Source: Onchocerca lupi (Eukaryota; Nematoda; Chromadorea; Rhabditida; Onchocercidae). Taken from it: a stretch of 64,000 nt of DNA. The stretch is taken from assembly GCA_028564675.1 (NCBI GenBank), contig JAOVVO010000231.1, forward strand, positions 1 to 64,000, given 5' to 3'. The notes beneath the pieces are model-generated. The model was not told the origin of the DNA. It did not search any database and saw only the letters and a list, made by a program, of their open reading frames with translations. Position 1 is the first letter of the stretch. Every line of letters starts with the position of its first letter. Made by a program: the position numbers and the translations under genes. Shown here one piece after another: positions 11,241 through 23,749 of the stretch.

Positions 11241-13147
11241 TTCATCTGTTATTATAGGTCCGACATTAGTTTGAAGTAGATAGAATCCTGATGACATACG
11301 ATGGCATTTGTACGGTTCCATAAATTCGAGGAAATAATCATTTCCGATTATAATGTCGGGTCTTCTCCAATACCCTTCGGACTCATCTAATTGCTTCTGA
11401 CGTGTGATATAATTTATATCATAAGAAGTTGGAGCAATAATTTGTAATTTTTCTGTTTAATAGTCTAATACATAAGCATTTATATTTATGACTTTAGGTT
11501 CTAAAGTTCTTATTCCGATTTTTACCTTATTAGTTTGGTAAGATTTGGGAAATTGTTTACCGAAAGAAAAGAACTTTAATTCTTCCTTCGTAGTTTCGGT
11601 TAGACTTAGACGATTAGCTAGCTTTTTTGATACAAAAGATGATTGCGAACCTGGATCAAATAATACTAGTGCTTCTTTTTGAGTCCCCAATTGATTTGGG
11701 TTAACTGCTCCAATTTCTTTGCACATTAATAAAACCTTCCTACTTTGATGGTTAACTTGTTGGTTTAGTGAATTTATAATAATTGTTGAATTTGCTTCTT
11801 CTCTGTTGGGACCATTATTGATAGAGCCATATTTCTTGTAGCACAACGCTGTATTGCGTTGGCCTTTGCAGTGGAAACATATACGTTTCTTTTGTTTGCA
11901 ATTACTTGTTGCATGGTTCGTGCGGAAACAGTTCATACATGCCTTGAGCTCCTTCTAGCGTTCGAATCGTTGTTTAGCCGTGATAAAATTTGGGCATTCA
12001 TTATTCCAATGATTTTTGTTACAAAATATGCATGGTCTTTTTTCTTTGTTAGACTTCGTTTTATTACTTCATTGAAGGTTTTTCGCGTCAGTTAATTGTT
12101 TTGTTATGAATAAGGGGGAGGTTCCTCTCCCCTTTTGAAAATGAAGTACCTTTCTTGGACTTGGTTCCTTTTGGGGAATTTGATTCCTATTTACTTCTTC
12201 ATTTCTTTGAATTAATGTCGTTAGAAATTTTCGTAAACTACTAACCGTCCAAGTTTCTCTTTCTGTTTTCATCTGATAGACTTTATCCAAAATCCATGGT
12301 GGTAGTCTGCTTTCGATTGTTGCTTCAATACTGGAATGTTCCAGATTCTCCCCCAATGCTTCTAACTGTCGAAGGATTTTTTCATCGCTTCGACTTTTGA
12401 TTTCCATTCTTTGTCGTTCCGTTGAATGGAATGGAATTCGTTGTATAACGATTTCTTTATAGTAGCCGGATTACCATATTTATCGATTAAGACCTGTCTT
12501 ATTAATTCATAATTCTCTGGGGCTACCTCAAATCCTCTTATAGCCTCCAATGCTTCTCCTTTTAAACATGATATCAAATAAGTAAGCTTTTGAATGTTTG
12601 GAATTTCCTGAAGATGTATAGCTGCATTAAAGCTATTCCAAAATTCTCGCCACAGCTTTAGATCTCCACTAAAAGTTGGTAATGAATGTGGTAAATTGAT
12701 TGTTGAATGATAGGGAGATGAGGGTTTCGTCACTTCTTTTTCTTTTACAACCACCAACTTTTCTTGTTTAAGGGCTAATTCCAAATCATCATAGTATGAA
12801 TTTAAGGTAATGATAGTTTCCTTACTATTATTAATCATGTGTAAAATACCTTGTTTGTCGTTGACCATTTACTTGTACTTTCCTTCTTTCTCTTTCTTTG
12901 TTGCTTTCGTAGTTTGCTGTATAAGGTCCAACCGTTTTTGGTTGATTGTTTCCAATATGCCAACATATGTTTCGAGTCGCTTGATTTTATCCTTGACGAT
13001 CCGTTTCTTGATTCCGTATTGTTTTTTCTGCTCTTCTAGCGGCTGGTTTCGATCTGGTAATGATAAACCAAGTTCCTTGATTTCTTTCAAGAGTTCGATT
13101 ATTCTACCAATTGTTGGTTGTACTGATTGATTAAGAGAGGTCGACAT
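11240..13147 (-). pseudogene. BEL/Pao gag and DUF1758-type aspartic protease (broken)
   Basis: The probable start is ATG 13147-13145, just inside the 5' LTR. An N-terminal coiled coil ends at an in-frame stop (12871-12869) and continues in frame as the DUF1759 gag core (LPTFSGDLKLWREFWNSF, LTYLISCLKGEALEAI). A frameshift near 12362-12407 leads to the region with SRLPPWILDKVYQ. Zinc knuckles follow around 11850-12030 (CIFCNKNHWNNEC, ACMNCFRTNHATSNC, CFHCKG). The protease has the active-site-like LFDPGSQSSFVS; the usual D-T/S-G is D-P-G here. Another in-frame stop follows at 11459-11457, then IIIGNDYFLEFM and the family end SGFYLLQTNVGPIIT. At least two stops and one frameshift make it a pseudogene. 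Confidence 0.8.
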
Positions 13148-13153
13148 TGTGAA

Positions 13154-13170
13154 CCTCATCTCGGGCACCA
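13154..13170 (-). promoter_or_regulatory. Primer-binding site candidate
   Basis: Minus strand TGGTGCCCGAGATGAGG, starting 12 bases inside the 5' LTR end. A TGG start (pairing with tRNA CCA) at this position is typical of LTR elements. I cannot name the tRNA. Confidence 0.55.
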
Positions 13171-13182
13171 AAAAAGTGTTTC

Positions 13183-14101
13183 TGTGGTGGAAGTTCTTGT
13201 TGTAGTGGTAATCCGTGTGTGTGTGTGTGTCGGACGAGCTAGTATGACGCGCTCTAGTATGTCGGGCGAACTATTGTGACGCGAACTAGTATGTCGGGCG
13301 AACTATTGTGACGCGAACTCGTATGTAGGGCGAACTAGTGTGATGCGAACTAGTATTTCAGGCGAGCTAGCGTGCAAGAACTAGTATGTCGGGGGAACTA
13401 GTGTGATGCGAACTAGTATTTCAGGCGAGCTAGCGTGACACGAACTAGTATGTCGGGGGAACTAGTGTGATGCGAACTAGTATTTCCGGCGCGTTAGTGT
13501 TACACGAGCTAGTGTTAGGAGAATTTATTAGTTACAAAGGCGAGAATAACAATAAGAAAAAATAAAAAAGAAAAAGATGAAGACGAATTGTCGAAATGTA
13601 GAGACTGACGAAGATTGAAGAATGAATTCGTGAGCAATATAGCTGGCTTATTTAGTGGTAAGAAGTGGGAGTGATTAAACAGAATTACAATTTTCTCAAG
13701 CTATTACAAGATTGTTTCATGTGAAAATACATTTGGAATACAGATATGATAAATGATAAAATGAATTGCAGTTTTCTCAAGCTATAGTTTCATGGGAGAA
13801 TACAATTTTTTTTACAGCATATAGATGTACATGATTAAACATGCTAAGTGATTATAAGTTAGATAACGGATTTAACTTTCGACATGCTAAATGATTACAA
13901 GTTAGATAACAGATTAAACTTTCGATATGGGAAAGATGTTAAAGTTGAGATGAATCATTTTGCTGGAAGATTCTAACAAAATATAATTTTATAATTATCC
14001 AATAGAACGATTTTTTATAGTTCTTCAGGATAAACGTATGGAAAACATTTCCATTTTTATTTGTTTAAAGTTTTATTTTAGTTTTCGCGACTTTCGCGAC
14101 A
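13183..14101 (-). repeat. 5' LTR of the BEL/Pao element
   Basis: 919 bp, the longest of the three copies because of an expanded minisatellite at about 13230-13510 (units around CGAACTAGTATGTCGGG, many containing ACTAGT). It also has a (GT)n run near 13216-13229 and a short internal duplication near 13858-13925. It abuts the right target-site copy CTGCC at 14102-14106. Confidence 0.88.
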
Positions 14102-14106
14102 CTGCC

Positions 14107-16300
14107 ACAATTTATCATATAATTTTAATTTCTTATCAATTTCCGAAATATTAAAAATATTTAGATTTAAATTCAGAATATTTTGATTTTAATTTGAGAT
14201 TACATTTGAAATGAGAAGAAAAAAAAAACCAAAAAGGAATAGAATTTACAGAGTATGCAAGGATAATAGAGAAGATAATCTAGTATTTGAGGTGTTTACC
14301 TGCTACAATTGCGATATCAAAATTTTTCGAATTTCTTCAACTATAAATAAAAAATAAAAAAAAATTGAAAAAGTCTGCAAGAATAATAAGGAATATAATA
14401 GCATAAGATAGAGTATATTTTTGAATTATTTTTTTTTAAATTTTTTTTGCTAAAAATTTTCTTAAATTTTTTCATGGTTAAATCGATTATACTGCATTTT
14501 GTCGTAGAGCTATATGCTAATCTAATCAAAAATGAGTGTAAGTTTAATTTGAAATATTTTCTCGAATTTTTTATTGATTTCTCGGAACATACAATATTTT
14601 TATCCGATTAGATTCTTCATCTCCAAGATTCTATTGCTATTTTTCCATATTTTATCTATGATCGATTTTTCATCTTGATACCACAATTTTATATGTTGAT
14701 TTAGATCTTCTCTTAATTTTTATATCCAACAATTTTCCTTCCACTAATTTACGATTTAGCCTACATGAATCGATCATTTCTACGTTTATCTGTCAATTCA
14801 TCCTACATAATTCGTCGTGACGAATTTAGTCCAAATGATGTTTGGCGGTGGATCAAATGCTGGTAGCATTGGTTTGTTTTTTTTTGGTTTCCATGGTACT
14901 GATAATTCCAGTATTTAGCAGTTTTTTCATTTACAACCAGATTTTTCACTTTTGATATTGCATAAAATTATAAATATATCATGAAACGCAGTTCTCCCTA
15001 AAATTTTGCATTTCATCGATTAAAGACTAGAAAGACTTTAAAAACTTTTAAGGCAGATTTAAAAAAAAAAAAACTTTTTTTTTACAATTTGTTTAGTAAT
15101 TCTCCTATTTTAATATTTTTCATTTTTAAAATTAATCGAATTGATCATTACCCGAGTTGTAATCATTTTTAAATTCCTGTTACATTTGACTATTAAGACA
15201 TTTAACATTCAATTATCTCAAACTTCATTTAGAATTATTCTACCTCTTCTACTATTATCATTCATTTGATATCATTTTGATATAAATCAATGATAAAATT
15301 ATCCCTCCTTATCTGATAAACTATTATGTAATGTGCAAAATTGAGATAACTTATGAGTGATCGGCAATATAACTTATCATTTATCTTATCATTTAGATTT
15401 GAAGTAGTAAAGAAAAAAGTTATTTTATTTCAAATTTTTTTTTTTAATAAAAGTATTATTTTAAATTATTTTAAAAATTTCAGACGGATGCAATTGGTTG
15501 AAAAATGACGAAGGATTTGAAATGAGCATTGTTAACAATGAACAGGAGCGTTTTAATTCGATCTGTTCATTTCTGGATTAATGAATCATTTCGATTGCAT
15601 CCAAATAATCCATAATTGAACAATCTTTACAATGATGTTTCTAGAAATTGCAATAAATCGCTAAATTTTGACTTTTATTGATCTTTGATTTTCTCAAAAT
15701 GATCTTTGTACTTAATTCATTCGTATTTATAACCAGAAACCAAATGACTTATGAACACTTTTGTATTACAAGATTTAAATCTCGTATATATTCTTCATAA
15801 ATATCAGTTTTTGCTTAATCAAATATCATATAGAATTGTTTAAAATTTCAGAAGATTATTTGAAAACATCACTGAAAAATTATCAGAAATTCTTTTTTAA
15901 TTAACAAGTTACAAAATGGGTCATCTGATCAATTTATAGTTTTAGAGTGTAGAATCACAAAGAAGACTCTAAAAATTTAGCGAATTTAACGATTAATTCT
16001 GAAATATTGATTGTTAATTCAACATACATCTGAAACAATCGAAGAAAGCTTTAAGAAATCAAAGAAAAAATTCAATTAAAAGCTTCGAAAATTTTCAAAA
16101 TTTTGAAGATTATTTAGAAATATTGAAACAACAAGAGAAAATAGATTTGTGGGAAAAGTTAAATTCCACTTTTAATTAATGTATTTAAATAATAACTGAT
16201 AGGAAACTTTCAAATTTATTACCTATTATTACTACATATGCTTAAAAAAATTTAACACTTCGATGTTATATCATTTCTGATACTTATATCTGCCATAGAT
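14107..16300. other. Non-coding AT-rich region
   Basis: I see no convincing exon, RNA gene or repeat family here; short open frames such as 14341-14529 (-) are Lys/Ile/Phe-rich and look like noise. Confidence 0.45.
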
Positions 16301-16399
16301 TACAGTAATTCCAAGTACATTTATTTATCAGTTTACAGTAATTCTAAGTAAATTTATTTATCAGTTTACAGTAATTCCGAGTACATTTATTTATCAGTT
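16301..16399. repeat. 33-bp tandem repeat, three copies
   Basis: Units starting TACAGTAATTC at 16301, 16334 and 16367, each followed by AAGTACATTTATTTATCAG or a close variant. A degenerate fourth unit runs into the 3' end of the minus-strand ORF at 16394-16618. Confidence 0.85.
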
Positions 16400-16618
16400 C
16401 ATAGTATCTCCGATCAGTTCAATTTTCTTATACGGAAATGAGCATTCCAGAACTCCTTCATTATTCCGTGCATGACCATGAATCGGTTTTCCGTATTTAT
16501 AAAACCATGCGGTATAATGATTAGGCTTATCTGATGCGTGAACCGGATTATCCGGAAATGGTGACCTAATCGGATCAAATGCCAAAGAATCTTTTTGTGC
16601 TGGTGAATTGCTTATCAT
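16394..16618 (-). CDS. Orphan short coding stretch, possibly the last exon of a small gene
   Basis: A minus-strand frame of 74 codons with a protein-like composition quite unlike the surrounding AT-rich frames. It includes DPIRSPFPDNPVHASD, HYTAWFYKYGKPIHGHARNN and a final CSFPYKKIELIG. The W-x-Y-x-x-G-x-P-x-x-G pattern reminds me of small nematode proteins but I cannot name the family. A stop lies directly before ATG 16618, so either that ATG is used or the exon starts at an AG inside (after 16611 or 16600). A possible signal-peptide-like exon lies upstream at 16991 downward (MKFLVKSQITVYFTCSFLI), but the phases do not join cleanly. Stop TGA 16396-16394. Confidence 0.4.
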   Translation of the reverse strand: MISNSPAQKDSLAFDPIRSPFPDNPVHASDKPNHYTAWFYKYGKPIHGHARNNEGVLECSFPYKKIELIGDTMN

Positions 16619-16680
16619 TTACTATCAATTTCCCATGATCAAACAATCAATCAATCAATCAGCTATTGGGTAAAAGTATG

Positions 16681-16843
16681 AGGAATGAAATGATAAGATA
16701 ATTGATAACCTGAGAAATGGAATAACAAGACAATTGATAATGTGAGAAATGAAATGATCAGAAATTGATAATTCGAGAAAATGAAATGATGAGATAATTG
16801 ATAATCTGAGGAACAAAATGATAGGATAATTGATTATTCTGAG
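16681..16843. repeat. Minisatellite of about 32-33 bp, five copies
   Basis: Repeated unit of the form AAATGAAATGATNAGATAATTGATAANCTGAG; unit ends (TGAG or CGAG) fall at 16714, 16746, 16777, 16810 and 16843. It lies just upstream of the orphan ORF on the minus strand. Confidence 0.8.
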
Positions 16844-16991
16844 AAGACAATTGATTATTATTCCGGAGGCTTGCAGATACCTTTATAATTATACATATTT
16901 TAAAATAAAAATGCAAATTTGTCGAAAAAAAAGTTATAAGAAAAGAACATGTAAAATATACTGTTATCTGTGATTTCACTAAAAACTTCAA

Positions 16992-19900
16992 ATTTCCCGA
17001 AAAGAATTTGCAATGCTATCTGCACATTCATTCATTCGCTAATAAACAATTGATAATTTAAAATTAATTCAACCAGAAGTTATTTTTCGAAATCATTGTG
17101 TTAAGGTTTTTCAAGCAGAACATTTTATTGAAAATCGATGATTATAATGATAGCAAAAATCATAACAATAATATTAAAAACGGCAAAATAATAATTATTA
17201 TAATGGTAAATGATAACAAGTATTATTAGCTGAAAATATTATTCTGAAACTTTTTATGTTTAGCCAAAAAAAAAAAAAAAAAAAAGATTAATAATAATTT
17301 AGACAAGAAGATTTCTAAAATTTGACCTAAAATATTTCACTGATTAAAATTCTTAACTTTAAATTGATGAATAAATGATAATTATTTGAGACCTTATTTG
17401 GAACATTAGTGATAACTAAATAGATTTAAAGATGATGATAATTTTCTTTCCTTATTTTTTTTTAAACCCACTGTTCATATTCCTTTTTTTTTTCCATTTT
17501 ACTTTTTTTTTTTTTAGCTTTTACTATATTTTCCTTTTTTCTATCTCATTATTTAACTGACTTCTGATCTCTATTATTTATCTGTAAATTGCATATTTAT
17601 ATTTATTGAAGTATATTTATTTAATTTTCAAGTATATTTATTATATTTATTTAAATCTATTTTATATTTTTTTAAGTCACTTCATTTATGAATTGAAAAT
17701 TAAATATAATGGTTTCTATGAATTGGAATTCATTTTTTTGTACGTCAAAATTTCATTCGGAAATATCTTCTTAGCTATCTTAGGTGAATATATTTGCATG
17801 CAATAATCATTTACTCTTTTATCTAAAATAATATTTACTCATTTATATGAAATGACTTCTTTTTAATTTTGCATAAATCAAAATGCTAAATATAATTGTT
17901 ATGTTTGAAAAAAGATTAGCAATTAATTATGAATTAATTTTGTATAGAAAGAGTAATTGTAATACAAAGAATATATTTCATTCGTTATTAAATTATCAAT
18001 TTTATTCTTTTTTTTTCGATTCTTCCTAAAAATATTAAAATTAGGTGAAAAAAGAGTGGAAGAGAGAAAAGATTACAAAAATAAAAAAGAAAAAAAAGAG
18101 ATCAATTGATCGAATGAATGATGGAATTATCCGATTCGGAACATTGATTAAGAAATGATTTGTTTGACCTAAAAAAAAAAAAAGATCAAGAACGTTACGC
18201 AATTTTTTCGCAATCCATCACAAACTCACGAATAAATTGAATTCCTTCTTTTTTTTTTTTTTTTTTATATCGAAACAACTCTCCATTGCGATGCATTTCA
18301 TTGAAATTTCAAAATCCATCGATGCATATCTCCTCTTCCTGTCCTTTGATATTTTTTAAATTTAAGAAATTTAAATATGACAAATAATTCGGGTTTAAGT
18401 TTATTCATAATTCCTTCCAATATCGAAATTAGTAGTAGAAGTTCTGTTTAAAATTTCATTTTAAATTCTTATTTGCAAAACTTTCGCATTTTATGTAAGA
18501 GTTCATTCTTGCAATCTTTTTACGAACACTATAGATTTCATGTACAGATTCGATTTATCATCGACAAATATTTTTTAATTTTCAATTTTTTTCAAAAAAA
18601 TTAATTTTTATACTTTCAGTTCGTAGCGAAATGTTAATACAATGATTGGTAAAATGAAAGTATTGTTTATTCACATTCGTTTTTCTACAGGAATTGTAAA
18701 AGTAATTTAAAAGATCCAACAATATTCCTTTGGCTTAGGAAAAGAGTATTTTAAATTTTGTCATAAAAATAACGAAATATTTTTTAAAAAACATATTTTG
18801 AAAGTCATGAAATAGTCCGATCATTAAAATTCATAAATTGCTAATTTCTTTAATTATTCGCTATAAATCATTTAATATTTTGACATTATCGTATGCATTG
18901 TAATACTCCGATAATTTAATCAATCTTAATGATGAAAATTGTCGATACATTGTATTTATTTAGGATATTTTGAATTATTTTAATATAAATGAGTCAACGA
19001 ATTTTTTGTGTTTTAAATTAGTATCATATTATTTGTGAAAATTATATTTTTTGTACTTTTTTTAAAATTCATTACGATCAATTATTGAATTTCTTATATA
19101 TGTAAAAATCATTGTATTCATTGTATTTTTATATCCTTAAAGATATTATATTTTTATGCAGTTAAATTGCTATTTTTTCGATATTTCGAATATGTTTTAA
19201 TATATTAATTCATATTTCTTTAGTTATTTTTTTCTTAACAAGATAAATTTATGAAAATAAAAATTAAAATAAAAAAAATTTTTTATACAATCGAGTCATC
19301 ATATCTATTACATTTTTTATTTTTTCGTATTTTCTATAATTTTATTTTATTTTTTTTACTTAATTAAGAATTATTGTAAAACACAACAAATAATTACAGC
19401 AATAAAATTCGTCTACTAATTATTTTGTAATTGATAGTTCTGTAATATTATTACCAATTACAAAAAATTAAAATTCATCGCCTCATTAATTTATAATGTT
19501 TTCCAATTTCAATTAATTCATATTTTTATTATTTTACTAAAATATTTAAAAATATTAATATTTCTGCTATCCAATTTATCATATTTTAATTTGCTTATTT
19601 CTTCATCTATTTTATATGGAAATTGAATCAAATGGAAATAATAACAGGTGAATCGATAATTACAGGTAACTACTGCAGAAGTATTGTCTTCTATTTTGTT
19701 GAAATTACTGTTTGGCTTCTTCTTTCTAATTAATGTAATTAATATATAATAATTTTCTAATTAATATAGTATAATTATGCATCTTAAAAAATAAATAGAT
19801 CTCTTCATTTCTTTTTTGACAATTATTCATTAATATTAATAATTTATTATTGCATTAATTAGAAAAGTATGCTTGGAATGATATTTAAATTATTTTTCCT

Positions 19901-20631
19901 GATAAAAAATTTTTAATTTAAGAAATTTGTATTGATTTAATGATTATTGCATTAATTAAATTTTGATTAAGAATAAATGAGCATTTATCTGATTATTTAA
20001 TAAGAATCTTGATAAAAAAAAGTTTATTTTTTAAAAAAAAGAAAGAAAACTGAAGAATTTCGAAAAAAAGAAATATAAGCATATGCAAAATTATATTTCA
20101 AAATTATTGATGCACAAAATCTCGGCTAAATTACGAGAACTGAAAGTATATTCGCTTGATAGATTTTAATTTAATCTTTCAATTTAAGTTCCAATTCAAA
20201 ATTTTTTATTATCATTTTGAACTCTTACTTCATATTCTTCTTTCTTTTAATATCATATCTGTATTATTCGAATGAATACTTGTAATTTTTTTTTTTTTTT
20301 TTTGCTTGTATTAATCCAAATTAATTCAAACTAATCTAGTTTAATTCAAATTTTCAATGGGAAATTCCACAGTTTTAAACAATTTCAAATTTGTTTAAAG
20401 AAAAAAAATTCGTTTCAAATCAATTTATATCCTATTCCATTTTTTTTTTTTTTTTTTGTAAAAATTTTTCAACTGATTTGCACCGAATAATGCCATTAAG
20501 ATTGTATGTCACATTTGTTTGTTCTCACGATATGATTAAATGATAAATTGTTTTTTTGAATATCAAAACCCATCTATGACGATAATGTGGATTACAAAGC
20601 GTTTTTCTTAATGAAAATTTTTTTCATTTTC

Positions 20632-20662
<31 letters not shown>

Positions 20663-23600
20663 CAGATATTCTCAATAAAACGGTGACAAAAAATATTTAG
20701 AGATTGAATTTCATAATTTCTCATGAAAAATTGAAAGTTTAATTCGAAAATTTCACTTTGATATCACACTGAAAGTTAGATTAACTTTAATTTATCACTA
20801 AATTAAATGTAAAAATTCGCCAAATATTCTTATTGTATTCGAATTGCAAATTTTTAATTCAAATTTGGCTTACTTTATTTGCTCTGCTCAACTTATTTCA
20901 CTAATTTTATATAATTTTATTGGCAGAATTTTGAAATGTTGATCCAATTAGAATTTAGTTTTATTATTTTTTTAATAAATTGATTAATTTTTTTTATTTC
21001 TTCATTTTAAAGACAGAATATATCAAAAATTTCTTAGAATTAGGTAAAAGAAATGTTGTAAATTATTATTAATTGATGTGAAAAATAATCAGTCGATTTA
21101 TTCACCTATTTATCTCTCTATCTATCACTTATCAATCGACCTATCAATTCTAAAATAAATAGAAAAAATTAAGGAGTGATAAAATTTTATAAAACCAAAG
21201 GTGAAATGGGGTCATTCAACAATTAACCTTTGCATGTCAAATTATTTCAATCACTTTTTGCATAATAATTGAATGGAATGTTTCTTTTTATCAATTATTC
21301 ATTGTCATCTTTTTATAATTGTCCGTTAATAATGCAACAATGTGATATTAAACTTCGTTATCATGAAAAATGAAAATAACTTTGATAATAATTTGATCAG
21401 TCGATTTAAGAATCAAAATATAATTCATTTAAGCAATCAAAACATTATTCCTTTTTGCTTCTGATCAATCAATTAATCAATTACTTGCATTAGCTCATTC
21501 CATTTAGCCCTAATATTCTTGGATTAATTTAACATTTTAAATTGATAAGACTAAATAGTGATAAGATTAGGCAATTAGTCTGAGAAAATTTTGAAATGCA
21601 TAATTGTAAGATTATTCCTGATCAGTAAAATCTAGAATTTTAACACAAAATCAAAAATTTAGAGGAATTTTTATCAAAATGTGATATACTTCAAGGAAGC
21701 AATTATTATCAGTAATAATTAAAAATACTTAAAATAAAAGATTTTTTTAGATCAATCCGTGTGATGTACTAATCTGTTTTTCTACCAGTTAATTATACTT
21801 TTTCAATTTATAAATTGTTACAAAATTTTTCAGGAATTTTTTTACTTCATTGATTTTTCCAAAATTTTTTTGCTTAAATTTTCAAATTAAAATTAAATTT
21901 TTATTAGTTCTTTTGAAAAAAAATATATTTTTATATTTTTCATTTTTTTTTCTAAGATTTTATTAGCACATATCCATTGTTTTCATTTTATAAATTGCTA
22001 GAAATTTTTCTTTCAATTTCAGTCCTTTCCATTATGAAATAATTGTTTCAGCGAAATTTTTGATGAAATTTTTCAAAACGATGAAATTTTCTGGTTATCA
22101 AATACAAGATACGAGGGAAAAGTGAAAGGGATGATAACCATTTCTGATTAGAACATGATTTTATGGAATAATTGAATTAGGATATTGAATTTATGAAATT
22201 AGGATATTAGGTTTTAATGAAATACACGTGCATCAGTATGAATTTACTAAACAATAGATTTTATTCGAGAACTGGTTTATTCGAGAACAATACTTTTGCA
22301 AGATGGTGCATTTTGCATTTCGGGAAATTCAATTCAAACTTGTCTAATTTTTTAAATAAATGCGGCAAGTAAATGTCGTTTAATGATACGAATTTCTTAC
22401 GATTCCATTTCATGCGAAAAAAAAAGTCGTAAATAAAAACATTTGTATTTATTGTAAAAATATACGTTTTTTTGATATAATCCATGGATTTCATTTGCTA
22501 ATGAAATAAATTTTAGTGATAAAATCGTGATCTATAATAATATTTTGGCAATGTAAAAATTGATCATGATTATATTCATAATGAATAATAAGTTAGATGA
22601 TAATTTTTCAATGATAATGATTAAGAAATGATTACCTATTATCAAGCATTGTTTTTATAATAAATAAAAATAATAAAAAATAATTTAGTTGAGTGATTAA
22701 ATTAGAATGATGATATGATATGATTGCATGATAATTGGAAAAAAAGGGAAGAAAAAAATAAGCTAAGAAAAGATGGAATACTAAATAATATTGAAATATT
22801 TATAAATGGATCGAATTTATCGATAAATATTGAAATGATGATCATTTTCTGATAACTATCGATCATTGAAACTATTCAGCATTTCCAAAAAGGTTGGCCT
22901 CAATTAATCGGTTTGTTAATGAAAAGGATATAATCCCTAAATATCTAATTAATTATCTAACCCATTCGTGACAATCTATTATAATTGATGTCCTTTTCTA
23001 GAAGTGTTATAAAATTTCCTTCCTTTTCTCCTCTTTTCTTATCACTTTATCATTTAAATCATATTAACTGCAATTTCAAATGCAATCAATCATTAAATTG
23101 TTCGTTTCAATGATGATTTTATTTCGAAAACATATAATTTATCTAAATGATTTGAAGCATTAATTACGGCCAAATTGAGATGTATAATTTCAGCTCAAGT
23201 TAAATTTTTCATGGATAATTAATTAATTAAATTTTCCTTTTCCATAATTTAAAAATGATGGAATGCAAGATTGTCATACATTTCATTTGTACTTAATGAT
23301 TTTTCGATGAAATAAAATTTGAATATGATTAAAGTTGAAATTCTTGATTCTTTTTATTTGAATAATTTTCAACATCTCTTCTTTCATGTATTTCTTGTAA
23401 TCAATTTCGTGTTATTTTTCATATTAAACTTGAAATTTTTTTTTTGCCTTCTATTTCGAACTAATAATGCCAAAATTTATTTAAAAAACTTGGCAATGAA
23501 GAAAAGTAAGAAAAATTTTATTCAAAATTTGCGCTTAGTTTTTTACACGTTCACGTAAAACGTAATACACACTAATGATAATACACGCAAAACGTCACTA

Positions 23601-23749
23601 CAACGGTAATTTTCTAGCATTAATCCGCAATGTTTTCCATATCATCAGTTGTTCAAATTCGAAAACGGTGAAATGTTGCGAAGTTGAAAAAAAAAAAAAC
23701 AAAAAAGAAATTTTTAATTTTATTCTATCAAATTTACTACTATTCGAAT
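16992..23749. other. Long non-coding region upstream of the PAN gene
   Basis: About 6.7 kb of AT-rich sequence with many homopolymer runs of 12-25 T or A (for example about 20636-20662). I find no exon with protein-like composition on either strand. The last 200 bases include ACGT/CACG motifs (about 23545-23590) close to the first exon of the PAN gene. Confidence 0.45.

Larger units (their letters stand above)
8722..14101 (-). mobile_element. Degenerate BEL/Pao LTR retroelement with a nested inverted solo LTR
   Basis: The insertion is bounded by the 5-bp direct repeat CTGCC at 8717-8721 and 14102-14106. Two same-orientation LTRs (8722-9428 and 13183-14101) begin TG and end CA when read on the minus strand (TGTCGCGAA ... 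CCACCACA). Reading leftward on the minus strand the order is 5' LTR, a primer-binding site just inside it, gag (DUF1759-like), zinc knuckles, DUF1758-like aspartic protease, env-like fragment, 3' LTR. There is no reverse transcriptase, RNase H or integrase. The env-like part is split by a second LTR (9774-10630) in the opposite orientation with its own 5-bp target duplication. Stops and frameshifts show it is not autonomous. The BEL/Pao class is inferred from the gag/protease families and the 5-bp duplication. Confidence 0.88.

Noticed and set aside
12810..13130. Plus-strand frames opposite gag
   Set aside because: Phe/Leu/Ser-rich shadows of the minus-strand gag coding sequence.
9000..14100. 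CRISPR-like regularly spaced repeats suggested by the ACTAGT units
   Set aside because: Units are contiguous LTR minisatellites in a eukaryotic element with no unique spacers.
14841..14871. ATGTTTGGCGGTGGATCAAA followed by a GT donor, as a possible first exon
   Set aside because: Isolated; no in-frame partner exon found within several kilobases.
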